Shown here one piece after another: positions 1-12,600 of a stretch of DNA of 64,000 nucleotides. Source of the stretch: Numida meleagris. Its lineage: Eukaryota > Chordata > Aves > Galliformes > Numididae. Position numbers and translations under genes: made by a program. Under the pieces are notes generated by a model that was not told the origin of the DNA, ran no database searches, and saw only the letters and a list, made by a program, of their open reading frames with translations. Within the stretch, counting starts at the first letter, position 1; each line of letters opens with the position of its first letter. The DNA lies in contig NC_034414.1 of the NCBI RefSeq assembly GCF_002078875.1, positions 15,062,084 through 15,126,083 on the forward strand, in the 5' to 3' direction.

Positions 1-3000
1 CTGCCAAATGGAAAGTTTGCCACACAAGCCACTTGCTGACACTGGCTGCAGCACTCACCCTCCTTTTCCACGTGGCGGAAACCCTGTGGGAATAAGGTCA
101 CCATTTAGCTGTGTTGCCTTGTTCATGAAACACCTTCGGATCAAAGCCACACTGGAGGTAGCAGGGAAATGAGCCCACCTCTGTTTTCCTTTAGAAACCT
201 GTTGGAACCACTGTAAGCCTGACAATTAAAGATGACAATTTCTTTCACATTTTGAATAGTGACCTCTGGGGCACTTCACTTACCGTGTAGACCCTGTTTT
301 TGGCTACTCTTCTTTTTGCTAGCACACAAGTTAGAACAAATCAATTAATTCATCGTAAGATTATTTGCAAAATCTACCACCAGTGCTTGATCTAATATGA
401 TTATTCACCAGAATTGCCACTGTCAAACACATGAAGATCATGCATCAGTTATTTCGTTCCCTTTGCTTTAGGTATCCATCAATCTTTTCATGGGTGTGGC
501 TGGCTTCAAGATAAAGGATAATGGTTTTATTCATTTTTTAGGATGGGTAGAGAGCCTAGCCTTATCATGTTGAGAAAGAGAAAGAACCATTCTTTTTTCA
601 TATTCAGCAATAGATTGAGCAGTTTGTGTGCAGACTCTCAGCTCATGAGTACAGAGTAGTGTCTGGAAACACATAAACACCCATGCAGTTTCTCTACAAT
701 CTTAATTTTTGAGCTGAAAACACCAACAGAATGGCATAAACATCATCTTTCAGCAGTCAGACTTCTCCTTAACGGGATTGCAGCCGTTCATCTTCAGGGC
801 ATCCCTCCAAGGGTAATTTCTTCAATTTGCTAGAGCAAAAATGGCCAGCACTCTAAAAAAGGCCTTTACAAACACTGAACAGAAGATTATATCCTGCTAT
901 CCTTCAGTGAGACAGCACTCGTACTGCCCTAGCTTTACAGTTCACCCTCTCAACAGCCATTGGTGGTGGCAGGGGCTGCGTGCGGCGCTGACCTGCTGGC
1001 AGGTGGTTTGGCATTTCACTGGGACGCACTGGATGCGGTTGGTTTGCGTCACAGCATCCTGCTCGTCCGTGCACACACAGTCTTCACAAGAGTTTTTGGG
1101 CACCACTGCTCCAGGCTGAAAAGATAATCAGAGAGAAAACAGTCAACGGTAAGAAATTGGTGGGGTGTGAAGAAACATATGGTGCTCGGACTGTCGAAAA
1201 TTAATGATTATGCTCAGTATTTATTTTTGGCGGAACTTCCTGGAAAGAATGTCTCAGATCTTTAATTCGGTATCACAAAATGTGCATGAGGCTGACACAC
1301 CCAAGTGCATTGAACATATTGCGTGAGTTGTTATGTTATCTCCTAAACTCCATACTTGATTTTTTTCCTCAGTTTGATCTAGTTATTAATCTTACAGCAT
1401 CTAATGAGCTTTTAAATTTGTGTTCCATCACAGTTCTGACTTTTGCACTCTAAAATCTAAAGATCTCTAACTATCTATCTCATTTACTAAGGAAGCTACT
1501 GGTCTCTAGGATTACCCATTCATTCACATTTCCAGTACCACATAAGGTTACTAGCAGGGAAAAGTTATGGGCCACTTTAATCCTGTTTCTTATGTGATTG
1601 TTAACAATAACAAATTTATAAAATTCTGAGTCATGCTGCATCAACCCAAGGAAAGAAGTGTCTGGAAGAAGACCTACCTTAAATTCAACTCCTTCAGAAA
1701 CACATACACCTTTTGGTACTGTAAGAGAAAGAAAATGAAAAGGAGGTGCTAGGAATGATACAACCAGCTATAGTACTCAGCTCTGAATTCTCAGTGTGTT
1801 AGAGAAGACAGAGAGTAGAACTGAGTTGATTTGCTAAGCCTCCATAGCCTGCACAATAGAAGGAAAAGCATGGCTAGTACACACTGCTAACTGTTACTCT
1901 GAAGTGCACGTGTAACATCTGCTCAGATGTTAGGCACCGAGTGTGGGGTAATTCTATATCCTGATATTTTCCATATAGCAAAACCAGTTTATCTCATATA
2001 CTTTTGCCCATGCTTGTAATTAGTTGAGCTTTCCCATTTACTATGTAAATGGGAAGTTGAGTGAGGTATGCAATTCCAGCAACACGATTTGGCAGCAAAA
2101 CTTCTGGGTAGGTTCAATGTAATACAAATTCAGTATTTGATCAATAACACATACTGACATTTCAGTGAATATTATCTACAGAGAACTTACAGCACTTATT
2201 CTTGCTCCACAAAATGTACGAGGGAGGGAAGGGGAGAGGCTACTTCTTGTCATTTCTACTCCTTTAGAAAAACTGAAATAGTTCAAGGAATTAAAAATCA
2301 TAGAATCATAGAGTCCTAGAATGGCTTGGGTTGGAAGGGACCTCAAAGATCACCCGGTCCCAACCCCCTGCCATGGGCAGGGTTGCCAATCACCAGCTCA
2401 GGCTGCCCAGGGCCCCATCCAGCCTGGCCTTGAACACCTCCAGGGATGGGGCATCCACAGATTCTCTGGGCAGCCTGTGCCTGGGCCTCACCACCCTCTC
2501 AGTGAAAAATTTCAAAAGAGCATCTTATGGAAACATGGTACTTACTACAGGAGAAGATAGGACAACAGCCATTCTCAGATATAGCTACCACTGGCTGGAA
2601 ACCTAAGTCGCATGCTGTTCTGTTGATAATGCAAGTTTTTATATCACATTCTGCAATGGACAATGGAGATAAAGTAAGCCAGACATCCTGTCCAGTAGTT
2701 TTACTCGCAGCCTAAAGCTTAAACATCCATGAAATAGATGATCCCCCACTGGATGTCATCTCTAATAAAATATACATGCTTATCTCAGAGGAAAAGGGAA
2801 ATGACAGAGAAAAATGGTTGAGTGCCAGAGACATAAAAGTAGGGAGATGTAAGGCAGAGCACCCTGCTCTGAGCAATGCCCACAGGACACCCAAAGGAGC
2901 CCAATGGATCTTTGTTTGGGAGTATGAAGGAATGAGGAAGAGGAAAACATCCCAATACTGCCAGGATCCCTTGTCCTACAGCTTCCTATGGATGTTAGGA

Positions 3001-3680
3001 ATGAAAGTCCGGGGTCTGAGTAGACTATGAGGAGATATCTAGTAGGTCATAGCACTAGTTTAGAATACAAGCTGAACCAGAGGCGGTCTCTTCTGACAGC
3101 AAGAATAAATGACTACTCCAGTGTGCTTATTTGAATCTGCTAGCTGTTGGGTCACCATGAGGCAAATGATGCTACTTGATGGCATGATGGCACATGAGTG
3201 ATTGACGTACCACAGACTGTCTCTGTGCAGCATGGATCATCCAGACGTGGTTTTATTTTGCGTACAAAGCCCTCTTTAGTGCAGTTGATAGGTGGAGATT
3301 TAGCACAAGGGCGGGGGAAGCAAGAGATATTCAAGGTCTCTTCATCACACGTACAGTATTGACAGTCATGCTCCCAGGCCTCTCTAGGCTGTGAAAACAA
3401 TAGAGATAGTCTAAAGAAAACAGCAGATTTTGGAATCTGTCAGATTTATGGAAACTGTTTCTATATTAATGAAGTTCTACAGTTAACAAAATCTGCTGTT
3501 TTCTTCCCCACTGTCATCACAGTTCACTGGTATTTAGGCTTATAATTAAAAGAAGGAACTCACGCAATTAATTTTAGAGTAGCTCACAGCACCCAGCTAG
3601 CGTAAAATTAAAGTTGTAGTATAACGTTAGCATTTTCCTTTTTCTTACCTGTTTCACTGATCCATCTTGTGCAGTGCAAC
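1..3680 (-). CDS. MUC5B: Ovomucin von Willebrand C modules (exons 38-43, last one cut by window edge)
   Basis: Exons 38 (3649-3680), 39 (3211-3388), 40 (2546-2650), 41 (1678-1718), 42 (993-1115) and 43 (1-83, partial) encode Cys-rich VWC-type modules: [64 protein letters not shown] and a GECCSQC turn. The first three are the 32, 178 and 105 nt exons also found in MUC2. The window ends within exon 43, just after the [10 protein letters not shown] segment. The remaining small exons and the cystine-knot exon must lie to the left. Confidence 0.9.
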
Positions 3681-6600
3681 CTATAAAACAAATTAGATTC
3701 CATTAGTGATAACTGAACTGGGGAAAACAACAGAACTAGCAGGACAGGAACAGAAGGCTTTTGAAATCTGAGAAATGGACACAAAGAGAAAGATTAAGTG
3801 TGCAAATTCACAGGTTATGTAGCCAAAACATCTTAAATATCCCTATCTTTGATCTTTGAGAAGTTTATGTGTAAAAGTAGGAGGAAACTGTCAATCAGAA
3901 GCATTTCCAGCCAAGCTAGAAAGGGTCCGTATGAAGGCCTCCCCCATTTCCTCTGTAACCAGAACACCTCCCTCATGTGCACTTCTACACAGGGTCTTAT
4001 CATCTCGCCTCATCCCACCTTTTACATTATTTCTTACCGCAGACAGAAACACAAATGCCATCGTGATCATTCAGCAGAATATTCCCATCAGGGCAGTAAC
4101 ATCCCTCAACAAACACTGGTGTGTTGTTTTGGGAGGGGAGGGTATCCGTAACGACTTCTCTGCACAATTAAAATATAAACAGAAATGAATGAGAGGCAGA
4201 AATGTGCACAGGGACAAGCTGACACCTAAAACCCAGGGGAATGTTATCTTTGAGCCTTCCTTGGCACTTTTCAAGTTATGGACCCTTGCCATAGGAAATG
4301 ACTCACCTGCTGAAGCAAGTGTTTCTTTTTGCTTCCCCGCATGGCTTGTAGACCTGATCCCGAGCACAGGTGGCCTCTGCAGAGCATAACAACAAGGGTT
4401 AGAAAGCCCAGGACCACTCGTACCCTTCAGTGGATGACGGACAAGCAACCAACAGAGCCCAAGCTCCTGCCCAGCGAGGGGTCCCTGCATCTTCAGCAAG
4501 AGGAGCTTCATACATTCCACAAGTGCTTGCAACAGTACCAGCAGGGCTTACCCAGATTCATAGTCCCTGAGCAGGCAGTGAGAAGCTGTGCATTGCCACC
4601 TAGTGATGAAGTTGTAGCTAACACGAAGAGGAGAAAAGTGAGATGAGTCCTAACCTGCTCCTCTGCTAGCTTCTCAGGAGAGCCCATGGACCTGTTTCCC
4701 ACTTGTTTTGCACCATTTCTAGACCACAACTTTTTTTTTTTTTAAATTTGTTCCCGTTTTTCTCAGGTTCTGAGAAACTAAAGAAATACTGATGCGGAGG
4801 AATAGAAATGGTTGTGTAGGCTAGGAAAGAGCAGATCAGAGCCACTTCTCCAGCAGGTCTTTGCCAGGCTTACCGCACTGCCCGCTCGCCTGCCCCCTCC
4901 AGTCCACGCAGACCCCGTGGAGCCCACACAAGGCTGCGTATGTCTGCATGCTCTGGCACTCAGTGCTGGGGTGCTGCTGCGAGCACCTGCTGGCCACACA
5001 CGCCTCGTAGTAGGGCTGCGGGGGGACCACGCGGTGGCACTCGGTCAGGTTCCTTTGCAAAGGAAGGAAACAAGGAAACAGACATAGCATTTCACTTCCT
5101 TGGGCTACTTGGGTTAGAATTCTGTACACAGCTGAACTGATCCCCGCTCAGAGAAAGCATCAAGGCAAAAATGCAAAGACAAATTGCTGTGACTGGCAAT
5201 ACACCCACATGAGTGGTGGGGCACTGGCACAGGCTTCCCAGGGAGGTGGTGGAGTCACCATCCCTGGAGGAGTTCAAGAACTGCGGAGATGCAGCACTGA
5301 GGGATGCGGATCGGTGGGCAACATTGGTGGTAGGTGGATGGTTGGACTAGATGATCTTAGAGCTCTTTTCCAATGTCAGTGATTCCGTGGTTTAATTAAG
5401 AATCACCTTTACCTCCCATTCTTTACAACACTTTGAAACAAAGCAATTTTACATTGGACTGACACGTGCAAAGAAGAGTCTTCTGAGCAGCTCACAACTA
5501 TAATTCTATACACTGAAATTGTAATGTCAGCATGGTTGACAATCCTATTTTAAACCACAAAATTATTTTAAAAACAGACATACACATTTGTTTGCTATAT
5601 TCTGACTGTACTCCTTTTCATCCAGAGCATTCAGATAGATGCTGAGCGATAGCCAGTTTCTGCTTAACGTATCAAGAAACAACAGGCAGAGGGAGTGCCA
5701 AGCAGCAGACACAGTTAAGGGAAGTCTGATTCTACTGCAGCTGAAAAACACCTGCCAAACTTGAGAACATTCACACATCAGTTCACTGCTCAGTTTTTCA
5801 AGGTGTGCTAGAACTCACATTTTCATTGTGTCCTATAAGCAACTCACCCAAGTCACATAGTTAAGCACAAAATTATGTTGTGGACTTACTATTTGGCCTC
5901 TTTGGAAGTTATCTTACCAGATGATTTTACACAGCTCAGAAGGCTCACAGTGCTGATGATTTTCAATCTTAGCTGGTTCTGAGACGCCTGGATTACAGTA
6001 TCTGTTGGTAGAAACTGGGACTTTCCAATCCAATGCCATCTCTTTGAAGGACTCGATGACCTCACCATTCCTCTTCATAGCATCGTCAGACTTTTGGTTG
6101 GTGCATGTACCTGGTTGTGAAATATAAGCAAAGTGACAGTTCAAGGCTGTTTGATGCTGATAAAGCTGTTTATACATAAAACAGCAATACCTGGAGGGAA
6201 GTTCTTGTGAGAAAGTAACAACACATAGGGTCCCGAGTGGGCTCACAAGAGGTTTATAGGAGAAGGTAAAGGAAACAGTTTGCCGTTTACTTATGAAAAC
6301 CGGAACTAAGGTGTTGCCTAGTACATTTCTCTGCATGGCTAAAGCAACTGAGATGGTTCTGTCTAGCAGGTATGATCAAGAGTAAGAGCTTAGAAAGAGC
6401 ATGTCTCCAGCAAAGGTAGAGAGTGAAAGGAAGTGACTCAAAACACTGTCTTCTGAGAGTGTTTTTCCATCAAAAAGCAATACATTTGTTAAGATTTGTG
6501 TAACATAGAAATCATTGGAGTTGCAAGAATTTAGAGACGTTTACAAGGGGACAAGAGAAAGAAGGAGGAACATATATTGCATTCTTTACTGTCAGCTAAC

Positions 6601-9600
6601 GAGCACACTCACCACACAGTCCCATGGTATGGTTATAATACTTTCCAAAAGGGAGCTTTATGTAAAATGCAAGTCGACTGTAAGAGACATAAACTTCTAA
6701 TTCAGGTATTTCAACTATGATGTAAAGGCCAGAACTGGTTATCCTGATACCATTCTTGGAAATGTCTGGAACAACTTTCTTATCATTAAATAAAACCTAA
6801 AGAGAAGAGAAACAGAAGGTCTCTGTGGACATTCTTCTGTTGAATAAGATATACAGTTCATGTAACTCAGAAGAGCACAAATTCAGCTTTCAGGTGCACA
6901 AAATGAAATCTGAAAAAGGCAGAAATTTAGGCAGTTCCTGATTATTCCTTTTTAATATGTTGTAATTTACATCTAAATGCTTACGTCAGGAAGAAAAACA
7001 CAATAACTTTACATTGTGTGATGATTTCAAGCTTTTGGAATATACAAAGTTTTGCTGACACAGAGAAAAATGAGAAAGCAAGGAAGCAATGTAACTGCAT
7101 TTCCCACCAGTTCTATTTTTCTCAAACTTCATCCTTTGACATGGCAAGGCATTTGGCAGTAGAGTAATGTAACTACAGCAAAGTAATGAGAGTTGATTTT
7201 AACAAAATACTTTACCAAGTTTGTTTCTTTTCCATGTTCCTTCGCTTGTGTCAGAATAACAAGAGAATTGGAGTGAAAAATGAGTAGGGACATTGAACAA
7301 ATTGCTCCATCAGTGGTACCACAGTAGTAGTTGTCTATGTGAATCCAGAAGTTTTGAGAGTCAGGCTGAATTAACTCCACGAGGACATATGTGCAGTTTT
7401 CTTTAAAGTGGTAATACGTTCCATCAAAAGTCACATAATGCTCATTTCCCCAGCCACTGCAAATACCTGGAAGACACACTTCAAGTTTAGTTTCTCAGCT
7501 TCAAGTTGGTTTTAATTCTTTTAATCTCTTTCAGTGAGATCTGAAAAGGCTAGTTTGATGAAGAAAAGCTAGCTTAGCAAGCACATTATATCTGCTCTAA
7601 ATACTTAATGTTTTAGGTGGGAATTCTGCTCCGTTCCACCCTACTGAATCAATACAAACATAATACAGATGTTGACCACATTGATTCATCTTGCTGGAGG
7701 CCCAGCTGAACATAACAAAAACTTCAGGAATTCACTTGCCACAGTACTTACACTGGCACTCAAAGACTTCACAGCAACCAGTTTCATCATGGTGTTTCAT
7801 GAATGGGAAACCATTGACACAGAGTTTCAGTTGCTGAGGAGGGCAAGTGATGCTGGACAGTTTAATCTTATTTTCTTCTCCCAAGCAAGTGGCAATCTGG
7901 CAGTTTCCAAAGTCCCATGATTCATTAAACTATTGACAGATTGAAAGAGAGATGGAGAGGAACGTAGCAAAGTAATGTAACAATCACATGCACCAACCAC
8001 ACTCCACTCAGATCCCTATCTGTTATGGCATTATTTACTATCTACTCTTTCTCTGCAAACCAGAAAATTTGAAGCATATAGCAATCAACAGAGCTTTGAT
8101 ATCGTTTTCTGTTCTACAACATTTTGTGCATGTCTCAGGAATAAGGTCTTGACTGCTTCCAAGAGTGTGACGTGGCTAGATGTGGTTTCCTAGCTGCTCT
8201 TCAGCTCAGGTAACTCTGCCTGCCTACAATGCTGTAGCTAAAGAACCATATCTTCTTTCAAGTCTCTCACCTTTCTGGGAGGAACGAGCCCAAGACAGTC
8301 GCTCACAGGAGCCAGCGTGGCAGCAGGAACTAGGTTCATTGTGCTGGGAGCAGCTGTTGGTGGACAGGCTTCAGAGTTTGGTTCACAGGTCTCGAGGGCC
8401 TCAGTTTGAACGACTTTACACTCTGCCCAGATTAATTCAATCTGGCATGATGCATTGCAAATGGAGTAAGCACAATGACCTGATATATTCATTGGCAGAG
8501 AAACATTTTCTCCTGTAAGGCCAAAACCAAACAGTTAGCACTGAATTGCCCTCGAAACTGGTAAATGTTTGCTGTGAACTCTCAAGGTCTATGCATCACA
8601 GATCAGACACGTACTCAGCCCTGCATGGCAGTAACTGGGTCTGCCTGCACCCAATGGGCCACATTCTGTGTGTCCTTCTGCAGCTCCTTGAATCTAATAA
8701 CTGAATCAGGTCTCAATTCATCCAAATGGAAAAGGCTGAGGGAGAGCCACAGGTGGCAAATCTGCATTTCCTCTGCTCTTCAGTGAGTACACTGGTGGGA
8801 ATTGAATATGAGTCCAGAAGGAGACAATACTGAGTGTATCAGTGAGTGCATCTGGTCTTCACAAAGACCATGATATACATGTTCAATAGCTATTAAGAGA
8901 TAAAGAGGAACCTTCTCTGCTGTAACTTTGGAATAGGAATGTGGATTACGAACCTGTGTTCAGGTTATGGGATTTGGGGGCTGTCTTGGAGTACACTAAA
9001 GTTAACATCTAATATAAGCTTTCTTACACCAGGGGTATCCAAACCAGGACTATGTTACAGGATGCAGGAGAAAAGCAGTTTTGGAAGTGTTAGTTACAGT
9101 TCATAGATGTAACAACTTGTGGTAATGTGTAATTGCAGCAGGCTGAATCATCACTTGCTGGAGCACATTTATCTAACAGTACATCTTCCCACATCAGTGG
9201 TGCAGAAAAAAATAAATTGCTTGGTTTCTCACCCATTTGTATCAATTGTCCATTGTCACTGCAGAAACAGGGAGTGGCTACTGTTGATAGTGGTGGTGCA
9301 GATGTTACAGGTTGCATAAGTTGTTCTGCAGGAAATGAAACCAGTTAATATCCAAAGCCTCTGCTACTCTATATTCAAGCTTGATGACATCTATCACATT
9401 CTCTACATTTACAAGAAGAGGAACAAAATCATTATTACACCTCCACCACATTCTGAACAGGTTCACACTAAAATCATTCCCTATGTTTTAATAGCCCCCA
9501 TACACACATGCTGTATGCTACTAGGGTAGTGCACGCACTCCTCCAGGTGTGTGCATCAGGTATTTTTATACAGAAGAGAGCAAGCCTCCCTTCCACTGTC

Positions 9601-12600
9601 ACTTATTTTATTCCAAACGAAGGTCTTCTTGACTTTCTAATTCCATAGGACTTCACCTGACTTTGGAGAGGTGACTTCCAGTGGCACACCATTTTGTTCA
9701 GTAAAAGCTACTTGTGAAGAATCTGTTGATTTAAATACAGACAGATCAGTTAGACATTTAACGAGGCCACGCTGTACTCTGCTTTAAATAATCTTTCCTT
9801 TCTCAGCTATTATGGCCTTATATGTCTTATTCCAGATGTTACCAAATGTAGTAAACAGGAAACCAATAATCTTACCATCAAGTCTTTAGTTCATCCACTC
9901 ACTTGAATAGAGAAGCTATCTGTTAGTTTTGATTGCCTTATTTTGTATGATTTGCTACCAAAGGATAATATTTTTTTTAATCCCTGATTTTTACTTTTTA
10001 TTTTTTGCTATAATCATGGCACAGCTTCATCTTTTCTTTTGATCTTTTTCTTTCTATTTTCTGTTTATTCTGCCCCCTTTGCCCTGCAACTTCTATTTTG
10101 TGAAGAGATTTAAACCACAAGGTAGCTTTATTTACTTGTTCCAGTGAGTCATTTGAGACTGACTTAATCCAGCATAGAAAACAGTACAGTAAGAACAATA
10201 GTGTGAAATAATAGGTGATGAGAAGAAGAAAAACAAGGTTCAGAACTATGACATTTTGAGAATAACAACAGCAGAGTGTCAGTTGTGGAAGGCCCAAAGA
10301 TACTGGAAAAGCTGTGTTGAAAAATGGCTAAAACTCTCTATGCTATCTTTACATTGATCGTAAGGATTTTAAAAATTATACAAAATTACAGATTTGATAA
10401 AATGTCCACCCAACCTCATATAAATGTAGTACCTTGTGCTGGTGCGGATGGTGTACTGCAAGGGATGAATGTTTTAATGATCACTCCGTTAGGGCCACAG
10501 AAAGCATTACCACACTTAGTCCCATCTGTTTGGCTGTATATAGTTTCATTTAATGAGTAGGTCTTCCCATTGTAGCAACAAAGGCAATCTGAGGCAACAA
10601 AAGAGTAAATACATGGTACCAGAGATAAGGTGCTGGCATATCCATCACCATCCACTAGTGAGGAACATGCAGCAGTAAACAACTTCCTTTAAGTATATTA
10701 AAAGTGCTACATTTTTTTGAGAATGTGTATTCAGGAAACACAAGGAGATGCATCTGTATTACTGTAAAAAAATCAGCAAAATTGAAGAAGTGTTGTTGAC
10801 TGAATCACCCTGCATTTTCAGGATGTGGCTTCTCCTATCTATGGGAATGAACTCTTAAGCAAGTGTGTCCCTGAGGCACATAAGGCTGCTCTTACATTAG
10901 CTGTCTAGGCTTCTTGTATAGTTAAGAGGACAGAAAATAGCACCTCTAGAAGATTTATCAACATGTGACGTTGGGTCATTCCAGTCTTACTACCACTCAA
11001 AGAAAGGTGGTCAAATGTTACCTTTGGAGTCTTCAGTACACAGCTTCTCTTCAGGATTGCTGAAGATAAAGAGGAGGAGAGAAGACTAGTTTTATTGACT
11101 TGAATTAGTATGTGGAATTGTGTGTGCAATGGTATACTGTCTGCAGACAGTATCTACTTCTGCAAAGAAGCCTGCTCCTTAAGGTTTTAATGATGCTTAC
11201 TGCCATGATTTCCTGTGAACATAAACCATATGCTGCATAGCTTACCAGTACTATTGTATCTCCCTTACCATCAACTGACCTACCATGAAGTGCAGTCAGG
11301 GAGGGAGACGCACTCCCTCCTCTCCTCATCAAAATACGGCTTGTCAGGACTGCACTCTGGGTAACAGCCTGGAAAGTTAAAGTAAACAAAAAGTCTTTCG
11401 TCTGCTTTACGTAGATTCAAGGCAATCACATAAACACCTCTATCAGATGCAGATTTGATCCCAATCTGACTATGATCCAGTATGAATGTTCTTCATTTTG
11501 CCATTTTCCATGTCCTCTTTTTCCCTCTCCTCTGAAAGTTTTAATTAACTCTGTCAACAGATGATTATTCTTCACAGTTTGAGACTGAGTGACCTTATAT
11601 CTCTGCCCAGTTTAAAAGTAACACGCAAATTCTGCTACAAATGATACTATTGCACAGGAAATTAGCCCCAGGCGAGGCATGGTCAGTGAGTTTCTAGGGC
11701 AAATGAGATATTCTTCCAAGGTAAGACTGCAATCTTGATGCTTAAGGCATTAAAAATCAGACAGATCTTCAACTCCAACAAACTGCATCAAAGTCAAGGA
11801 AGAAATTACCTTCTAAACTGTACAGTATATTTCCACATTTTCCTTGTGGGTTCCTGCAGGTCTTTAGACAAGGTGCTCCACAGGGTTTATAGAACCACTC
11901 ATGTTTGTCAGGTGGATTGTAGTAATCACAGAACACAGCTGGTACAGAAAAAAAAACCACGGCTGGGACAGAGTCTCAGACACTGGGAAGGATTTATTTT
12001 CTAATTCTTGCAAACAAGATCTTATTAAGTCACAAACATGTCAAGATGTCAGAATTCTGCTCCTCTTCTTTCTCTCCCACGTCCCCAAGCACATGCACTG
12101 TTTTCTGTGTGCATTTCCAGTGCAATACTTACGGCAAATGGCAGGCGTTCTCCAGTTGATACAGACACCAGCCGTGCTACAGCTTCTTGCATAAGCAGCC
12201 ACCGAGGTACAAAAGCACTCACAGTCTCCCACACTGTCACAGCCACAGAAGTCAGAAACACAAGATTCATAATATGGTATTGGATTCACCTATCAAAATA
12301 CCAACAGATCTGTTATCACAGCTGTACCTCTTGCTCCGCGTTTTAATGAAAGGGCTCTGAATTTCTGCCATCCCTGGCAGTTTCTTTAGCACAACTGTCT
12401 GTGACAGTCTGGACTTGTCACGACAGGGCCAGGATATTTTACAAGAGGCACTTTTCCATTTTCACCTGTCTGGTAGACTTGGACTTTAAATCTTCTCTTT
12501 CTTATTTGTGTATTGGCATTTACAATCAAGTGTCTTTCTAAGTGTAATTTCTGCAGGATTCAACTACCTGGCTTTGGGTTAGCACAACTATATAGTGCCT

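Noticed and set aside
841..1119. Plus-strand open frame of 92 codons
   Set aside because: It is the antisense shadow of ovomucin exon 42 (993-1115), which has proper splice sites and a conserved Cys pattern.
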